Origin: an uncultured Gammaproteobacteria bacterium
GTDB taxonomy: Bacteria; Pseudomonadota; Gammaproteobacteria; Arenicellales; JAANXG01
Direction of reading: 5' to 3'
Length of the DNA: 53,336 nucleotides
Assembly: GCA_947258975.1 (NCBI GenBank)
Contig: CAMYKK010000013.1
Span: 73,496-126,831, forward strand
In this document: piece by piece, positions 1 to 8,933 of the stretch
Position numbering within the stretch: position 1 is the stretch's first letter
Layout of the letters: each line of letters opens with the position of its first letter
Made by a program: the position numbers and the translations under genes
Notes under the pieces: generated by a model
What the model was told of the DNA's origin: nothing
Databases searched by the model: none
What the model saw: the letters and a program-made list of their open reading frames with translations, nothing else

Positions 1-254
1 CAAAGCCGCTCACAAAATTCCTGCCACCGATCAGCATCGGGGTGCAAACCATGATGGGCGTGCAAGGCGGCTAGCGAAATTTCAGAACAATTTTGAACAG
101 CGGCAAGAAGATGTAACAGAACCACTGAATCCACACCGCCGCTGACGCCGACGTGTATACCGGCATCCTGCGGGATTCGAAGTGTATCAAATAGTGTCCG
201 GTGCAGCGTCTGCGCGTCGATTTTTCGCCGGGTGCTCTCGTGCAGACCAATCAT
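1..254 (-). CDS. tilS: tRNA(Ile)-lysidine synthase TilS, N-terminal part (runs off window)
   Basis: Only the first 84 or so codons are inside the window. The translation has the P-loop [15 protein letters not shown] at about residues 39-53 and then [14 protein letters not shown], the pattern of TilS, which uses ATP to convert C34 of the AUA-reading tRNA-Ile to lysidine. The ATG overlaps the accA stop codon (ATGA, positions 251-254), so the two are translationally coupled. accA followed by tilS is a common gammaproteobacterial order. The rest of the gene lies to the left of base 1. Confidence 0.88.
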   Translation of the reverse strand, partial: MIGLHESTRRKIDAQTLHRTLFDTLRIPQDAGIHVGVSGGVDSVVLLHLLAAVQNCSEISLAALHAHHGLHPDADRWQEFCERL

Positions 255-1213
255 CCCTGTTGTTGGAAGCGCCCCTGTTGCATTAAACGGCTGTACCGTT
301 GTTCAATGACTTCATCGATGGACAGCTCCGTCAATTCATCCAATTCTTTGACCAAGGCATTCTGCAAAGATTGCGACATCTTGTCGACGTCCCGGTGCGC
401 GCCGCCCAATGGTTCGGGCACAACCTGGTCTATCAGTCCCAGCTTTTTTAGACGATCGGCGGTTAATCCCATTGCTTCAGCGGCGTCCGCCGCCCGGTCG
501 GCACTCTTCCACAAAATGGACGCACATCCTTCCGGCGAAATGACCGAATAGGTCGCATACTGCAACATCAATAAGCGATCGCAGACCCCGATTGCCAAGG
601 CGCCACCCGAGCCACCCTCGCCGATAACAACGGAGACAATGGGGATTTTCAGTTCCGCCATAACGTAAAGGTTGCGTGCGATGGCTTCGCTTTGCCCGCG
701 CTCCTCGGCTCCCACGCCGGGATAGGCTCCCGGCGTGTCGATCAGCGTGATCAGCGGCAAACGAAATCGCTCTGCCAGGCGCATCAATCGCAGCGCCTTT
801 CTGTAACCCTCGGGTCTTGGCATACCGAAGTTGCGATATACCATTTGATTCGTGTCCCGCCCTTTTTGATGCCCAACCAACACCACCGTTCGCTTCCCGA
901 GACATGCTATTCCACCGACGATTGCATGGTCATCGGCATACATTCGATCGCCGTGCAATTCCTGAAAGCTGTTGAAAACACTGGGAATATAGTCCAGTGG
1001 ATACGGTCGTTGAGGATGGCGTGCCAACTGCGCAATCTGCCAAGACGTCAGTGACGCAAATATACTCTCTGTGAGCTTTTCACTTTTTTTCTGTAAGCGG
1101 GCAATCTCATCGCTGATGTTAATTTCATTACCCACGCCGACATGACGAAGTTCGTCGATCTTCGCAGCCAACTCCGCGATTGGTTGTTCGAAATCGAGAA
1201 AATTCAGGTCCAT
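251..1213 (-). CDS. accA: acetyl-CoA carboxylase carboxyltransferase subunit alpha
   Basis: 320 residues, the normal length for AccA, the alpha half of the carboxyltransferase that moves the carboxyl group from biotin carboxyl carrier protein to acetyl-CoA in the first step of fatty acid synthesis. Recognisable segments include [10 protein letters not shown] near the N terminus, the glycine-rich [20 protein letters not shown], and [18 protein letters not shown], which form the substrate-binding core of the family. It lies 60 bp downstream of dnaE on the same strand and overlaps tilS by 4 bp, so it is probably read in the long lpx-dnaE transcript. Confidence 0.97.
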   Translation of the reverse strand: MDLNFLDFEQPIAELAAKIDELRHVGVGNEINISDEIARLQKKSEKLTESIFASLTSWQIAQLARHPQRPYPLDYIPSVFNSFQELHGDRMYADDHAIVGGIACLGKRTVVLVGHQKGRDTNQMVYRNFGMPRPEGYRKALRLMRLAERFRLPLITLIDTPGAYPGVGAEERGQSEAIARNLYVMAELKIPIVSVVIGEGGSGGALAIGVCDRLLMLQYATYSVISPEGCASILWKSADRAADAAEAMGLTADRLKKLGLIDQVVPEPLGGAHRDVDKMSQSLQNALVKELDELTELSIDEVIEQRYSRLMQQGRFQQQG

Positions 1214-1273
1214 GAAAATAGTTTACCCGTGAATTTGTGATACATACATAGTGACCAGCAGACTTTGCATACA

Positions 1274-4200
1274 CTACGCTGTCGATGCAACCGGCGCAGC
1301 GCCGACAAACGTGATCGGTTTGTAGACCAATCCCACTGCGTTTTCGCCCACCAGTTCCTCGAGATCGCCCAGCAATTGACCGGTGGGATTCACGCGCCAA
1401 CGCTGTCCCGCAGGCAATGTCACCTGTTCTGATGGCGTGACGTATTGAAAAACGACGCGACAGCCCCCCGTTTCGCTGCGCTCCAGTGCATGTTCCAAAC
1501 TCTGATACAATTCCTGGCTAATGTTGTCAGCAGTAAGCCGGATCACCAATTTAGCGGCAAAGATGCTGCGCACTTCTTCGATATCATATATCTGCTCCGC
1601 AGCCATCTTAAACCCGCCGGTATACTCATCAACGCTTACTGATCCCTGCACGATCAACAAGTTGTCTTTTCGCAGTGCATCGCGAGACTTGGAAAATAAC
1701 TCGGAAAACACGGCGATTTCCAGCCTCGCCGTTTTATCGTCCAAGGTAACAAAAGCCATGCGGTCGCCGCGGCGCGTGTTCATCATGCGCAGGCCCACTA
1801 CCAATCCGGCAACAACAACATGTCGGTCTTCCGATGGCCTTAACTCTGATAGGCACGCGTCTGTAAGCTGCGCCAGCTCGGCGCGGTACGCATCCACCGG
1901 GTGTCCACTCAGGTATAGACCGAGAGTTTCCTTCTCTCCAGCGAGCACTTGTTCCTTACTCCATTCCGGCGCTGCGCGATAGGCACGTACCGTTTGTTGC
2001 GGCGCCGACACGCCAAACAGGTCCGTTTGGCCGGCACTACGATTGCTTGACTGTTGACCTGATACACTCAGTGCGGTATTTAAACTCGCGTTCAAGCTCG
2101 CGCGGTGGGCTCCCAATTTGTCAAGGGCGCCGGACTTGATCAATGACTCCATTGCCCGTCGATTAACGCGCTTGACATCGACCCGTTCACAGAGATCAAA
2201 TAAATCACTGAACTCTTCTCCTTGGTTTCTGGCTTCAACAACGGCTTCTATTACCGCGTAGCCAATACCTTTGACTGCGCCCAGACCATACAGGATCTTA
2301 CTGTCCTGGGTGGCTTCAAATGCGAACTTGCAGTGATTGATGTCCGGGCTAAGCACCTCCAAACCCATCTCACGGCACTCGGCAATCAAGGTAACAACTT
2401 TATCCGTGTGTTCCATATCAGCGGACAAAGCGGCGGCCATGAATTGAGCGGGATAATGTGCCTTTAAATATGCGGTCTGATACGTAATCAGCGCATACGC
2501 TGCAGAATGCGATTTATTGAATCCATACCCTGCAAATTTCTCCATTAGATCAAAGATACCGCTGGCAGTGCGCTCTTTCACTCCACGCTCGTGCGCTCCA
2601 TGCAGGAATACTTCGCGCTGGCGGGCCATCTCCTCGTGTTTCTTCTTACCCATCGCCCGCCGAAGTAAATCCGCGGAACCCAACGAATAACCAGCCAGCA
2701 CTCTGGCGATTTCCATGACCTGTTCTTGGTAGAGGATCACTCCGTAGGTGGGTTTGAGAATCGGTTCCAACGCCGGATGCGAATAGGACAATCGCGCACG
2801 ACCATGTTTGCGGTCGATAAAATCTTCGACCATGCCTGATTGCAACGGGCCCGGCCGGTAGAGCGCAACGAGCGCAACGAGATCATCGAAGCAGTCCGGC
2901 TGGAGCCGTTGGATCAAATCCTTCATGCCTCGAGACTCCAACTGGAATAACGCTGTGGTGCGGCAAGACTTGAGTAACTGATAAGACTCCGGATCATCAA
3001 TATTCAACTCGTCCAGAACTATGGGCTCTTCGTCTCGACTTTTCCTTTGTAGATTTACTGTTTTCAAAGTCTTGTCGATTATGGTCAACGTGCGCAGTCC
3101 CAGAAAATCGAACTTTACCAAACCAATCGCCTCCAGATCATCCTTGTCCAGTTGAGTTACTGTCTGATCGCTTCCCTGATCACAATACAAAGCGGTAAAC
3201 TCTGTGAGAGCGGAAGGTGCAATAACAACACCGCCGGCGTGCTTGCCAACATTTCTCGGCAATCCTTCCAGTGCCCTGGCGATTTCCAATAACTGCTTTA
3301 CATCGTCATCCTTGTCGCAGTTTTCTTTCAGTAAGTCCTCTTGTTTGAGCGCCTGATCCAAGGTCATGCCGACCTCGAACGGAATCAACTTGGCGATCTT
3401 GTCTACATGTCCGTACGTCATGCCCATGACCCTACCGACATCGCGCACAACCGCGCGGGCCGCCATCGTACCGTGAGTAATGATCTGCGATACCTTTTCT
3501 CGGCCATAATAGTCCGCGACATAGTCGATGACTCGATCGCGACCTTCAATACAGAAATCGATATCGAAATCAGGTAGCGACACCCGCTCTGGATTAAGAA
3601 ATCTTTCGAACAAGAGGCCGTGTTGTATTGGGTCTAATTCCGTTATCCCCAATGCGTAGGCCACCAGGGAACCCGCGCCGGAGCCACGTCCCGGTCCCAC
3701 CGGAATCCCATTGTTCTTCGCCCATTGGATGAAGTCAGCGACAATTAGGAAGTAGCCGGGGAACCCCATCTGCGCGATTACGTCTAACTCGCGCTCTAAT
3801 CGTTCCCGGTAGGCGTCGATTGCCGCGATATCATTTACCCGCAGTCGCTGCGCCAGGCCGCCATGTGATTTCTCGCGCAGAAATTGTTCAGGGGTGAGGT
3901 TCTCGGGAACAGGAAAATTCGGTAAATAGTAGTCGCCGATCTCAAGAAAAAAATTGCAGCGCTTTGCAATTTCCACAGAGTTTTGGATCGCCTCAGGAAT
4001 GTCTGAAAACAACGCGCTCATCTCAGCCGGCGAGCGAAGATATTGTTGTGGCGTGAACCGCCGCTGGCGGCGCGGGTCATTCAACACCCTGCCTTCGTGA
4101 ATGCACACGCGCACCTCGTGAACACCAAATTCCTGCTCCGAGAGGAAATGTACATCATTTGTTGCCACCACCGGTATCCCGCGGCGTGCGGCCAGGTCCA

Positions 4201-4768
4201 CGGCCGCGTGAATGTGCTCATCTTCGTATTGGCGCCCCACCCGCTGTAGCTCCAGATAGAACCGATCGCCAAATATCTGACGGTATTCTTCGACTAGTTG
4301 ATCTACGCGCGCGCGGCCACCTGACCTCAACGCCTGACCGATATCCCCGTCCTGGGCGCCCGACAGCGCAATTAATCCTTCGTTGGCGTGGTGCAACCAT
4401 TCTTTGACCACACACGCCCGACCGCTGTGCTGGGATTCCTGGTGGGCGCGGCTGATCAGGCTACAGATGTTTCGATACCCTTGTCGATCCTGCACTAACA
4501 GCACCAGCCGGTAAGGGGCGTTGAGGTTGGCGGGATTCACGACCCACACATCGGCGCCCACGATGGGCTTGATGCCGGAATTGACCATCCTGCGATAGAA
4601 CTTGACCATCCCGTACAGATTGACCGGATCGGTGATGGCAACCGCGGGCATTTCGAGTTCCGACACCCTGTTCGCGAGGTCCTTTATCCTTACCACGCTA
4701 TTGGCCAGCGAATACTCGGTATGCAGATGAAGATGTACGAAGGTATCAGTCACCGGCGGGCTCCTCAA
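1274..4768 (-). CDS. dnaE: DNA polymerase III subunit alpha (DnaE)
   Basis: 1164 residues, matching the replicative C-family polymerase of gammaproteobacteria. The N terminus FVHLHLHTEYSL begins the PHP domain. The catalytic palm carries SLPDFDIDFC near residue 400, with the Asp pair that binds magnesium. The fingers and the beta-binding region follow, then an OB-fold (VVVAGLVVGLRMMNTRRG) around residue 985-1000. It overlaps the 3-prime end of rnhB (4746-4768) in another frame, so translation is likely coupled. The order rnhB-dnaE-accA is standard. Confidence 0.98.
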   Translation of the reverse strand: MRSPPVTDTFVHLHLHTEYSLANSVVRIKDLANRVSELEMPAVAITDPVNLYGMVKFYRRMVNSGIKPIVGADVWVVNPANLNAPYRLVLLVQDRQGYRNICSLISRAHQESQHSGRACVVKEWLHHANEGLIALSGAQDGDIGQALRSGGRARVDQLVEEYRQIFGDRFYLELQRVGRQYEDEHIHAAVDLAARRGIPVVATNDVHFLSEQEFGVHEVRVCIHEGRVLNDPRRQRRFTPQQYLRSPAEMSALFSDIPEAIQNSVEIAKRCNFFLEIGDYYLPNFPVPENLTPEQFLREKSHGGLAQRLRVNDIAAIDAYRERLERELDVIAQMGFPGYFLIVADFIQWAKNNGIPVGPGRGSGAGSLVAYALGITELDPIQHGLLFERFLNPERVSLPDFDIDFCIEGRDRVIDYVADYYGREKVSQIITHGTMAARAVVRDVGRVMGMTYGHVDKIAKLIPFEVGMTLDQALKQEDLLKENCDKDDDVKQLLEIARALEGLPRNVGKHAGGVVIAPSALTEFTALYCDQGSDQTVTQLDKDDLEAIGLVKFDFLGLRTLTIIDKTLKTVNLQRKSRDEEPIVLDELNIDDPESYQLLKSCRTTALFQLESRGMKDLIQRLQPDCFDDLVALVALYRPGPLQSGMVEDFIDRKHGRARLSYSHPALEPILKPTYGVILYQEQVMEIARVLAGYSLGSADLLRRAMGKKKHEEMARQREVFLHGAHERGVKERTASGIFDLMEKFAGYGFNKSHSAAYALITYQTAYLKAHYPAQFMAAALSADMEHTDKVVTLIAECREMGLEVLSPDINHCKFAFEATQDSKILYGLGAVKGIGYAVIEAVVEARNQGEEFSDLFDLCERVDVKRVNRRAMESLIKSGALDKLGAHRASLNASLNTALSVSGQQSSNRSAGQTDLFGVSAPQQTVRAYRAAPEWSKEQVLAGEKETLGLYLSGHPVDAYRAELAQLTDACLSELRPSEDRHVVVAGLVVGLRMMNTRRGDRMAFVTLDDKTARLEIAVFSELFSKSRDALRKDNLLIVQGSVSVDEYTGGFKMAAEQIYDIEEVRSIFAAKLVIRLTADNISQELYQSLEHALERSETGGCRVVFQYVTPSEQVTLPAGQRWRVNPTGQLLGDLEELVGENAVGLVYKPITFVGAAPVASTA

Positions 4769-5336
4769 TTTTCGCCGTCACGGCACGGACCGGAGCAAAA
4801 CTTCGACGATGCATATCCGTTGGCCCATGCTGCGCCAGGGCAAGAAGATGCCGGCGGGTTGGATAACCCATATTTGTTGAAAAACCGTATTGAGGGTGTT
4901 GGTGATGAATTTCAAGCATCAATTTGTCTCGGTGCACCTTCGCCAGTATGGAGGCGGCGGATATTGACGGCACGTAGATGTCTCCCCGTACCACGGTTCG
5001 CACTTCACAATCCATGTCCGGTGCATGATTGCCGTCTATCAGGACTATTTCGGGGCGCATGGCCAACGCACTCACCGCGCGAGACATCGCCAGCAACGTC
5101 GCTTGGAGGATATTCAACGCATCGATCTCCGCTACGTCGGCCTCGCCGATTGCCCAGCAAATCGCTTGATCTTTTATCATGTGATCCAAACATTCGCGTT
5201 TCTTTCGACTCAACTGTTTCGAATCGCCCATACCATTCAAGGAATAACGCGCCGGGAGCATCACAGCCGCCGCGACCACCGGCCCCGCAAGGGGCCCGCG
5301 ACCGGCTTCATCCACTCCTGCCGCGCCGGCCCGCAT
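4746..5336 (-). CDS. rnhB: ribonuclease HII
   Basis: 196 residues. It removes RNA from RNA-DNA hybrids, especially single ribonucleotides and primer remnants. The N-terminal GVDEAGRGPLAGPVVAAAV carries the DE motif that starts the active site; LIDGNHAPDMD and the central SIAAASILAKVHRD-like segment (here SISAASILAKVHRDKLM) complete the family pattern. The 284 bp between lpxB and this start hold a dispersed repeat, whereas many relatives have these genes touching. The 3-prime end overlaps dnaE by 23 bp. Confidence 0.95.
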   Translation of the reverse strand: MRAGAAGVDEAGRGPLAGPVVAAAVMLPARYSLNGMGDSKQLSRKKRECLDHMIKDQAICWAIGEADVAEIDALNILQATLLAMSRAVSALAMRPEIVLIDGNHAPDMDCEVRTVVRGDIYVPSISAASILAKVHRDKLMLEIHHQHPQYGFSTNMGYPTRRHLLALAQHGPTDMHRRSFAPVRAVTAKIEEPAGD

Positions 5337-5620
5337 TTCTCACCAGGATCCCGGATACTGGCGCAGGATTCGTGCGGCTGCGCGCCGCACCTGGAACGGG
5401 TCCCACGGCAGGCTATGGGTCGAGTGAAGGCCAAGCGCATAGGCGCGAGAACCAGCCAGGGCCGGAACGGCTCCGCCCCTATTCACGTTCGGAACCGTAA
5501 ACACCTGCGGCGTTGTTTCTATGAAATGACAACATTCGACTCTCCAGACTGCTTGACAAGCATAGAGGCGGGGCGCTTGGTGAGGAATGCCGGCTGGGGT
5601 AGTATGCATTGGTTCTGATC
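5337..5620. other. Intergenic spacer lpxB-rnhB carrying a dispersed repeat
   Basis: No credible gene. A 94-codon frame exists on the minus strand, but its translation resembles the translation of the spacer between lpxB and lpxA read from the opposite strand, which shows that it is a DNA repeat and not a protein. The repeat core is given separately at 5391-5457. Confidence 0.6.
5391..5457 (+). repeat. Dispersed repeat, copy A
   Basis: About 67 bp starting TGGAACGGGTCCCA and containing GGCTATGGGT then GAGTGAA. Read on the plus strand it aligns without large gaps to the minus strand of 6925-6991 (copy B): shared blocks are TGGAACG, GGCTATGGGT, GAGTGAA, GCGCGAGA. It sits in an intergenic spacer, as expected for a palindromic REP-like element. 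Confidence 0.6.
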
Positions 5621-6766
5621 TCACCCCGCGATGTCTAACACAAGGTCGGCCGCCCGTTCGCTGGCGTTCTGTTTCAGCGAATCGTAGATGGTCGCTAACC
5701 GGCTAGAAACGTCGTTGCGCAGTGCTGGATCATCGAGAAATCGGGACACGGCAGTAATGAGATTTTCCGACGTCGCTTCGTGTTGCAGCAATTCTGGGAC
5801 CACGGGCGACTCCAGTAGATTATTAGGCATCGAAAAATAACGCACGTGAGCGAACAGCTTCACCAGCAAGCCGGTTAACCAAGAGACCTTATAGGCGACC
5901 ACCATTGGTTTAGCCAACAACGCGGCTTCCAGAGCGGCGGTTCCCGATGCCAGCAACGCAACATCGCTAGCGGCAATGACCTGCCGTGACATTCCGTTGA
6001 TCACTCGAATGGGTAGGTGTTGTTCGCGCGCCTGGAGAAGACGGTTGAAATAAATTCTCGTCTCATCGTCGGCAAACGGCGCAATGAACTCGATGTCTCG
6101 GTGCTGCTCACAAAGCCTGTTGGCAACGTCAATGAACAGTGATCCAAGGGCCTTTAATTCACTTTTCCGGCTACCCGGGAGTAGCGCCACTAATTGTTTG
6201 GCGTTGACCCCAAAACTCCTGCGCAAGGACAACACATCGACCTTGGGGTCTATTTCATCTGCGATTGGGTGTCCGACAAATGTCACCGGCACCAAGTGCT
6301 TTCGGTAGTATTCGGCTTCGAAGGGAAACAGTGTCAACATGTGACTAACAGCCCGCTGTATCTTACGGATGCGATAACTTCGCCACGCCCAAACTGTGGG
6401 GCTCACATAATGGACCGTGCTGATTCCTTGTTCACGTAATTTTAGCTCAAGCCCGAGATTGAAATCAGGCACATCAATGCCTACGAATACGTCCGGCGGG
6501 TTATTGATAAAATGTTTCGCAAGCCGTTGTCGAGTGCGAATGATTCTCAGTAATCTGGTAGCCAGGTCATCCAGGCCCATCACGGAAATGCTTTCCATTG
6601 GAAACATACTCACGGCCCCGACTGCCGCCATTCTTGGACCACAAATACCGGTGATCATCGCATCGGGACACCGTGCCTTAATGGCGTCAATCAGTCCAGC
6701 ACCGATAAAATCACCCGAGGGCTCCCCCGCGACAATGCCGATCTTCACGACTCGCTGCTTGCGCAT
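5621..6766 (-). CDS. lpxB: lipid-A-disaccharide synthase
   Basis: 381 residues, the usual length. LpxB joins UDP-2,3-diacylglucosamine to lipid X to make the lipid A disaccharide at the inner face of the cytoplasmic membrane. The N terminus VKIGIVAGEPSGDFIGAGL is the family signature; VGIDVPDFNLGLE, YVSPTVWAWR, FVGHPIADEI and LLPGSRKSEL follow in the expected order for this GT-B glycosyltransferase. Downstream of lpxA but separated from it by 310 bp of repeat-containing spacer. Confidence 0.97.
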   Translation of the reverse strand: MRKQRVVKIGIVAGEPSGDFIGAGLIDAIKARCPDAMITGICGPRMAAVGAVSMFPMESISVMGLDDLATRLLRIIRTRQRLAKHFINNPPDVFVGIDVPDFNLGLELKLREQGISTVHYVSPTVWAWRSYRIRKIQRAVSHMLTLFPFEAEYYRKHLVPVTFVGHPIADEIDPKVDVLSLRRSFGVNAKQLVALLPGSRKSELKALGSLFIDVANRLCEQHRDIEFIAPFADDETRIYFNRLLQAREQHLPIRVINGMSRQVIAASDVALLASGTAALEAALLAKPMVVAYKVSWLTGLLVKLFAHVRYFSMPNNLLESPVVPELLQHEATSENLITAVSRFLDDPALRNDVSSRLATIYDSLKQNASERAADLVLDIAG

Positions 6767-7076
6767 GTTGTCAGCGACCGGGTAAATGGAACATCATCTT
6801 CTTCGTTAGCCATCATTTTGCACCAAGGAGGCGAAACAGGACGCTATCAACCTGATCGATAGAGGTATTACAACTAACGGGGGAAGTGACAAATTGTACC
6901 CCGGCCATCGCCCATCCCGGCTATGGATCGATCTCGCGCGTCTGCACTTGCGATTCACTCAACCCATAGCCGGCTATGGGTTTCGTTCCAACACCGCGTT
7001 CTGTCGCCCCACCTTGCGATGATGCGCAGTGCACGTCTCTTCGCCAGCTTCGAGAATCCTTGGTGGATTATCCGGG
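6767..7076. other. Intergenic spacer lpxA-lpxB with dispersed palindromic repeat
   Basis: 310 bp without a gene. It holds copy B of the repeat seen at 5391-5457, in the opposite orientation. In most relatives lpxA and lpxB nearly touch, so the spacer looks like an insertion of repeat DNA. Frames of 64-76 codons on the plus strand here read through the repeat and into lpxA antisense. Confidence 0.6.
6925..6991 (-). repeat. Dispersed repeat, copy B, with perfect 11-bp inverted repeat
   Basis: The centre is a perfect palindrome: AACCCATAGCC (6961-6971) followed directly by GGCTATGGGTT (6972-6982). On the minus strand it is followed by GAGTGAATCGCAAG and GCGCGAGAT. It matches copy A (5391-5457) in inverted orientation and more weakly copy C near 12735-12795. 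Confidence 0.65.
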
Positions 7077-7847
7077 CTAGCGTACGATGCCGCGGTGGGT
7101 GTGTTTCAGAAAGTCAGCGAGTTTCTGCACCTCCGAACTGCGCCATTTGTTGACCTCGAGCTGATTAATCGATGCTTTGAGAGGAAGGCTTCTTCGATAA
7201 ATTATTTTATACGCTTGTTTTAACTCGGAAATATCGGTGTCGGAAAAGCGCCGCTTGCGCAGGCCTTTGACATTGACTCCATGCGGAATCGCGCGGTTTC
7301 CGGCCGCCATGATGTATGGTGGGACATCTTGTAAACACACTGTGCCAATTCCTGTTATGCAATGGGCGCCGATGCGACAGAACTGATGTACCAGGGAAAA
7401 TCCCCCTAATACGGCATAGTCTCCCACCGTCACATGTCCCGCAAGACTGGCGCAGTTTGCGAATATCGTGTTGTCGCCAAGTTGACAGTCATGAGCGACA
7501 TGAACATAGGCCATCAAGAAATTATTATTCCCGATACGAGTAACTCCCTCTATTTCTTCGCTTCCGCGGTTTATCGTACAGTATTCCCGGACGATGTTAC
7601 CGTTTCCAATCTCTAATCTAGTATCCACGCCATGATACGCAAGATGTTGCGGCGCATCCCCGATCGAACTGAATTGATAGAACTGGTTATCGCATCCAAT
7701 AGTGGTCTGACCAGTGATCACGACGTGAGGGCCGATCCAAGTACCATCACCGATAACAACGTTTTCATCTATTATTGAGTAAGGTCCTACACTGACCTTC
7801 TCACCTAACTGCGCGCCAGACGCTATGACCGCACGGTCATCGATCAC
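7077..7847 (-). CDS. lpxA: acyl-ACP--UDP-N-acetylglucosamine O-acyltransferase
   Basis: 256 residues. LpxA performs the first acylation of lipid A synthesis, at the 3-OH of UDP-GlcNAc. The N-terminal two thirds is a run of hexapeptide repeats (VIASGAQLGEKVSVGPYSI, VVIGDGTWIGPHVVI and so on) forming a left-handed beta helix; the segment NNFLMAYVHVAHDCQLGDN contains the catalytic His of the family. It starts on the base next to the fabZ stop, so fabZ and lpxA are coupled. Confidence 0.97.
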   Translation of the reverse strand: MIDDRAVIASGAQLGEKVSVGPYSIIDENVVIGDGTWIGPHVVITGQTTIGCDNQFYQFSSIGDAPQHLAYHGVDTRLEIGNGNIVREYCTINRGSEEIEGVTRIGNNNFLMAYVHVAHDCQLGDNTIFANCASLAGHVTVGDYAVLGGFSLVHQFCRIGAHCITGIGTVCLQDVPPYIMAAGNRAIPHGVNVKGLRKRRFSDTDISELKQAYKIIYRRSLPLKASINQLEVNKWRSSEVQKLADFLKHTHRGIVR

Positions 7848-8291
7848 TTACAGATCCTTATAGGTAAACATCAAGTTCGCACTACAACATAAACTTCCAT
7901 CGACGGTTGCCTCGCCGCCGCAGCGCCACATGTTCTTAATGCGACGCAGAATATTGACATCTATGCGCAGTTGCTCCCCCGGCTCCACGGGCCTTTTGAA
8001 ACGCGCTTTATCAATACCTGTAAGATAATAAACTCGCTGATCGCCACCCGATCTATCCAGACCATAACTTGCCAAGATCGCGCACGCTTGCGCCATCGCC
8101 TCCACGATCAAAACTCCAGGCATTACCGGCCGATTGGGGAAATGGCCGGGGAAAAACGGTTCATTAATAGTTACATTCTTGGTTGCCGTCAGGGTTTTAC
8201 CCGGGTCGAGTTCGACAATACGGTCAACGAGCAAGAATGGATATCGATGCGGGAGATAGTCCCTTATTTGATGAATATCTAATCCTTCCAC
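7848..8291 (-). CDS. fabZ: 3-hydroxyacyl-[acyl-carrier-protein] dehydratase FabZ
   Basis: 147 residues with a GTG start (8289-8291). FabZ dehydrates 3-hydroxyacyl-ACP and so competes with LpxA for 3-hydroxymyristoyl-ACP, which is why it sits in the lipid A cluster. The hot-dog fold signature [13 protein letters not shown] and the active-site segment [23 protein letters not shown], with catalytic His and Glu, are both present. lpxD, usually directly upstream, is missing. Confidence 0.97.
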   Translation of the reverse strand: MEGLDIHQIRDYLPHRYPFLLVDRIVELDPGKTLTATKNVTINEPFFPGHFPNRPVMPGVLIVEAMAQACAILASYGLDRSGGDQRVYYLTGIDKARFKRPVEPGEQLRIDVNILRRIKNMWRCGGEATVDGSLCCSANLMFTYKDL

Positions 8292-8369
8292 CTACTGTTT
8301 CTCGCTTAACGTATCGGCACCCTCAGAAAGGTGACCTGGCGTGGTGGGGATGAAGGTGTTGGAACTCAT
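8292..8369 (-). other. 25-codon open frame where lpxD is expected
   Basis: Between ompH and fabZ there is only about 79 bp, containing a frame that begins MSSNTFIPTTPGH and ends LSEKQ before a TAG. It does not resemble the start of LpxD. I record it because in most gammaproteobacteria lpxD (about 1 kb) sits exactly here. It may be untranslated spacer. Confidence 0.25.
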
Positions 8370-8370
8370 G

Positions 8371-8928
8371 CTATTTGGAGCCCTGACGTACGGCCGCTAA
8401 TTTTTTCAGTACGTGTTCTGTTATGTCCGTTTGATTGTCGGCATAAACAACCCCTTGATGAATAATCAGGGAATAGTTATCGCTTTTCGCGATCTCAACA
8501 ATAGCTTTGTGAACGATTTTTTCCAACTCGCGCAGCTCTTCATTACGCCGCACACTATAGTCTTCTCTAAATTCTTGAGTTTCACGCTTCAGTTTCCGCT
8601 TGAGATCACGCAGTTGCCGTTCCTTCTCTCTGCGTTCAGATTCCTTTGTTACCAATTCGTTTTTCTCCAATTCATCCTCGAGACTCGCGACATTGCTGCG
8701 TGTAGTTCGCAACTGTCGGTCACGGGGACCGAACTCCGATTCCAGTTTTTTCAAGGCCGCGTCACCTTGGGGAGCCTCCTCAATCACTTTGACCACATTG
8801 ACATACCCGATTTTCAGCTGTTGCGGCCAAGCAATAGAGCCGACACACAACAACGTAATGCCAACTGTACTGACAATAATTCTTTTTAAACACATCACTT
8901 GATTAACCTGCCGTAACGTTACGCCCAA
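8371..8928 (-). CDS. skp: periplasmic chaperone Skp/OmpH family
   Basis: 185 residues as an open frame; the likely start is the internal ATG that gives MCLKRIIVSTVGITLLCVGSIA, a Sec signal peptide with cleavage after about AWPQ. The mature part has LKIGYVNVVKVIEEAPQG followed by a long charged heptad region (SNVASLEDELEKNELVTKESE), the coiled-coil tentacles of Skp, which holds unfolded outer-membrane proteins in the periplasm. It follows bamA after only a few bases, as in most relatives. Confidence 0.92.
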   Translation of the reverse strand: MGVTLRQVNQVMCLKRIIVSTVGITLLCVGSIAWPQQLKIGYVNVVKVIEEAPQGDAALKKLESEFGPRDRQLRTTRSNVASLEDELEKNELVTKESERREKERQLRDLKRKLKRETQEFREDYSVRRNEELRELEKIVHKAIVEIAKSDNYSLIIHQGVVYADNQTDITEHVLKKLAAVRQGSK

Positions 8929-8933
8929 TGATA

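Noticed and set aside
5340-5624. 94-codon minus frame between lpxB and rnhB
   Set aside because: Its translation matches that of the lpxA-lpxB spacer, so it is a repeat translated in frame and not a gene.
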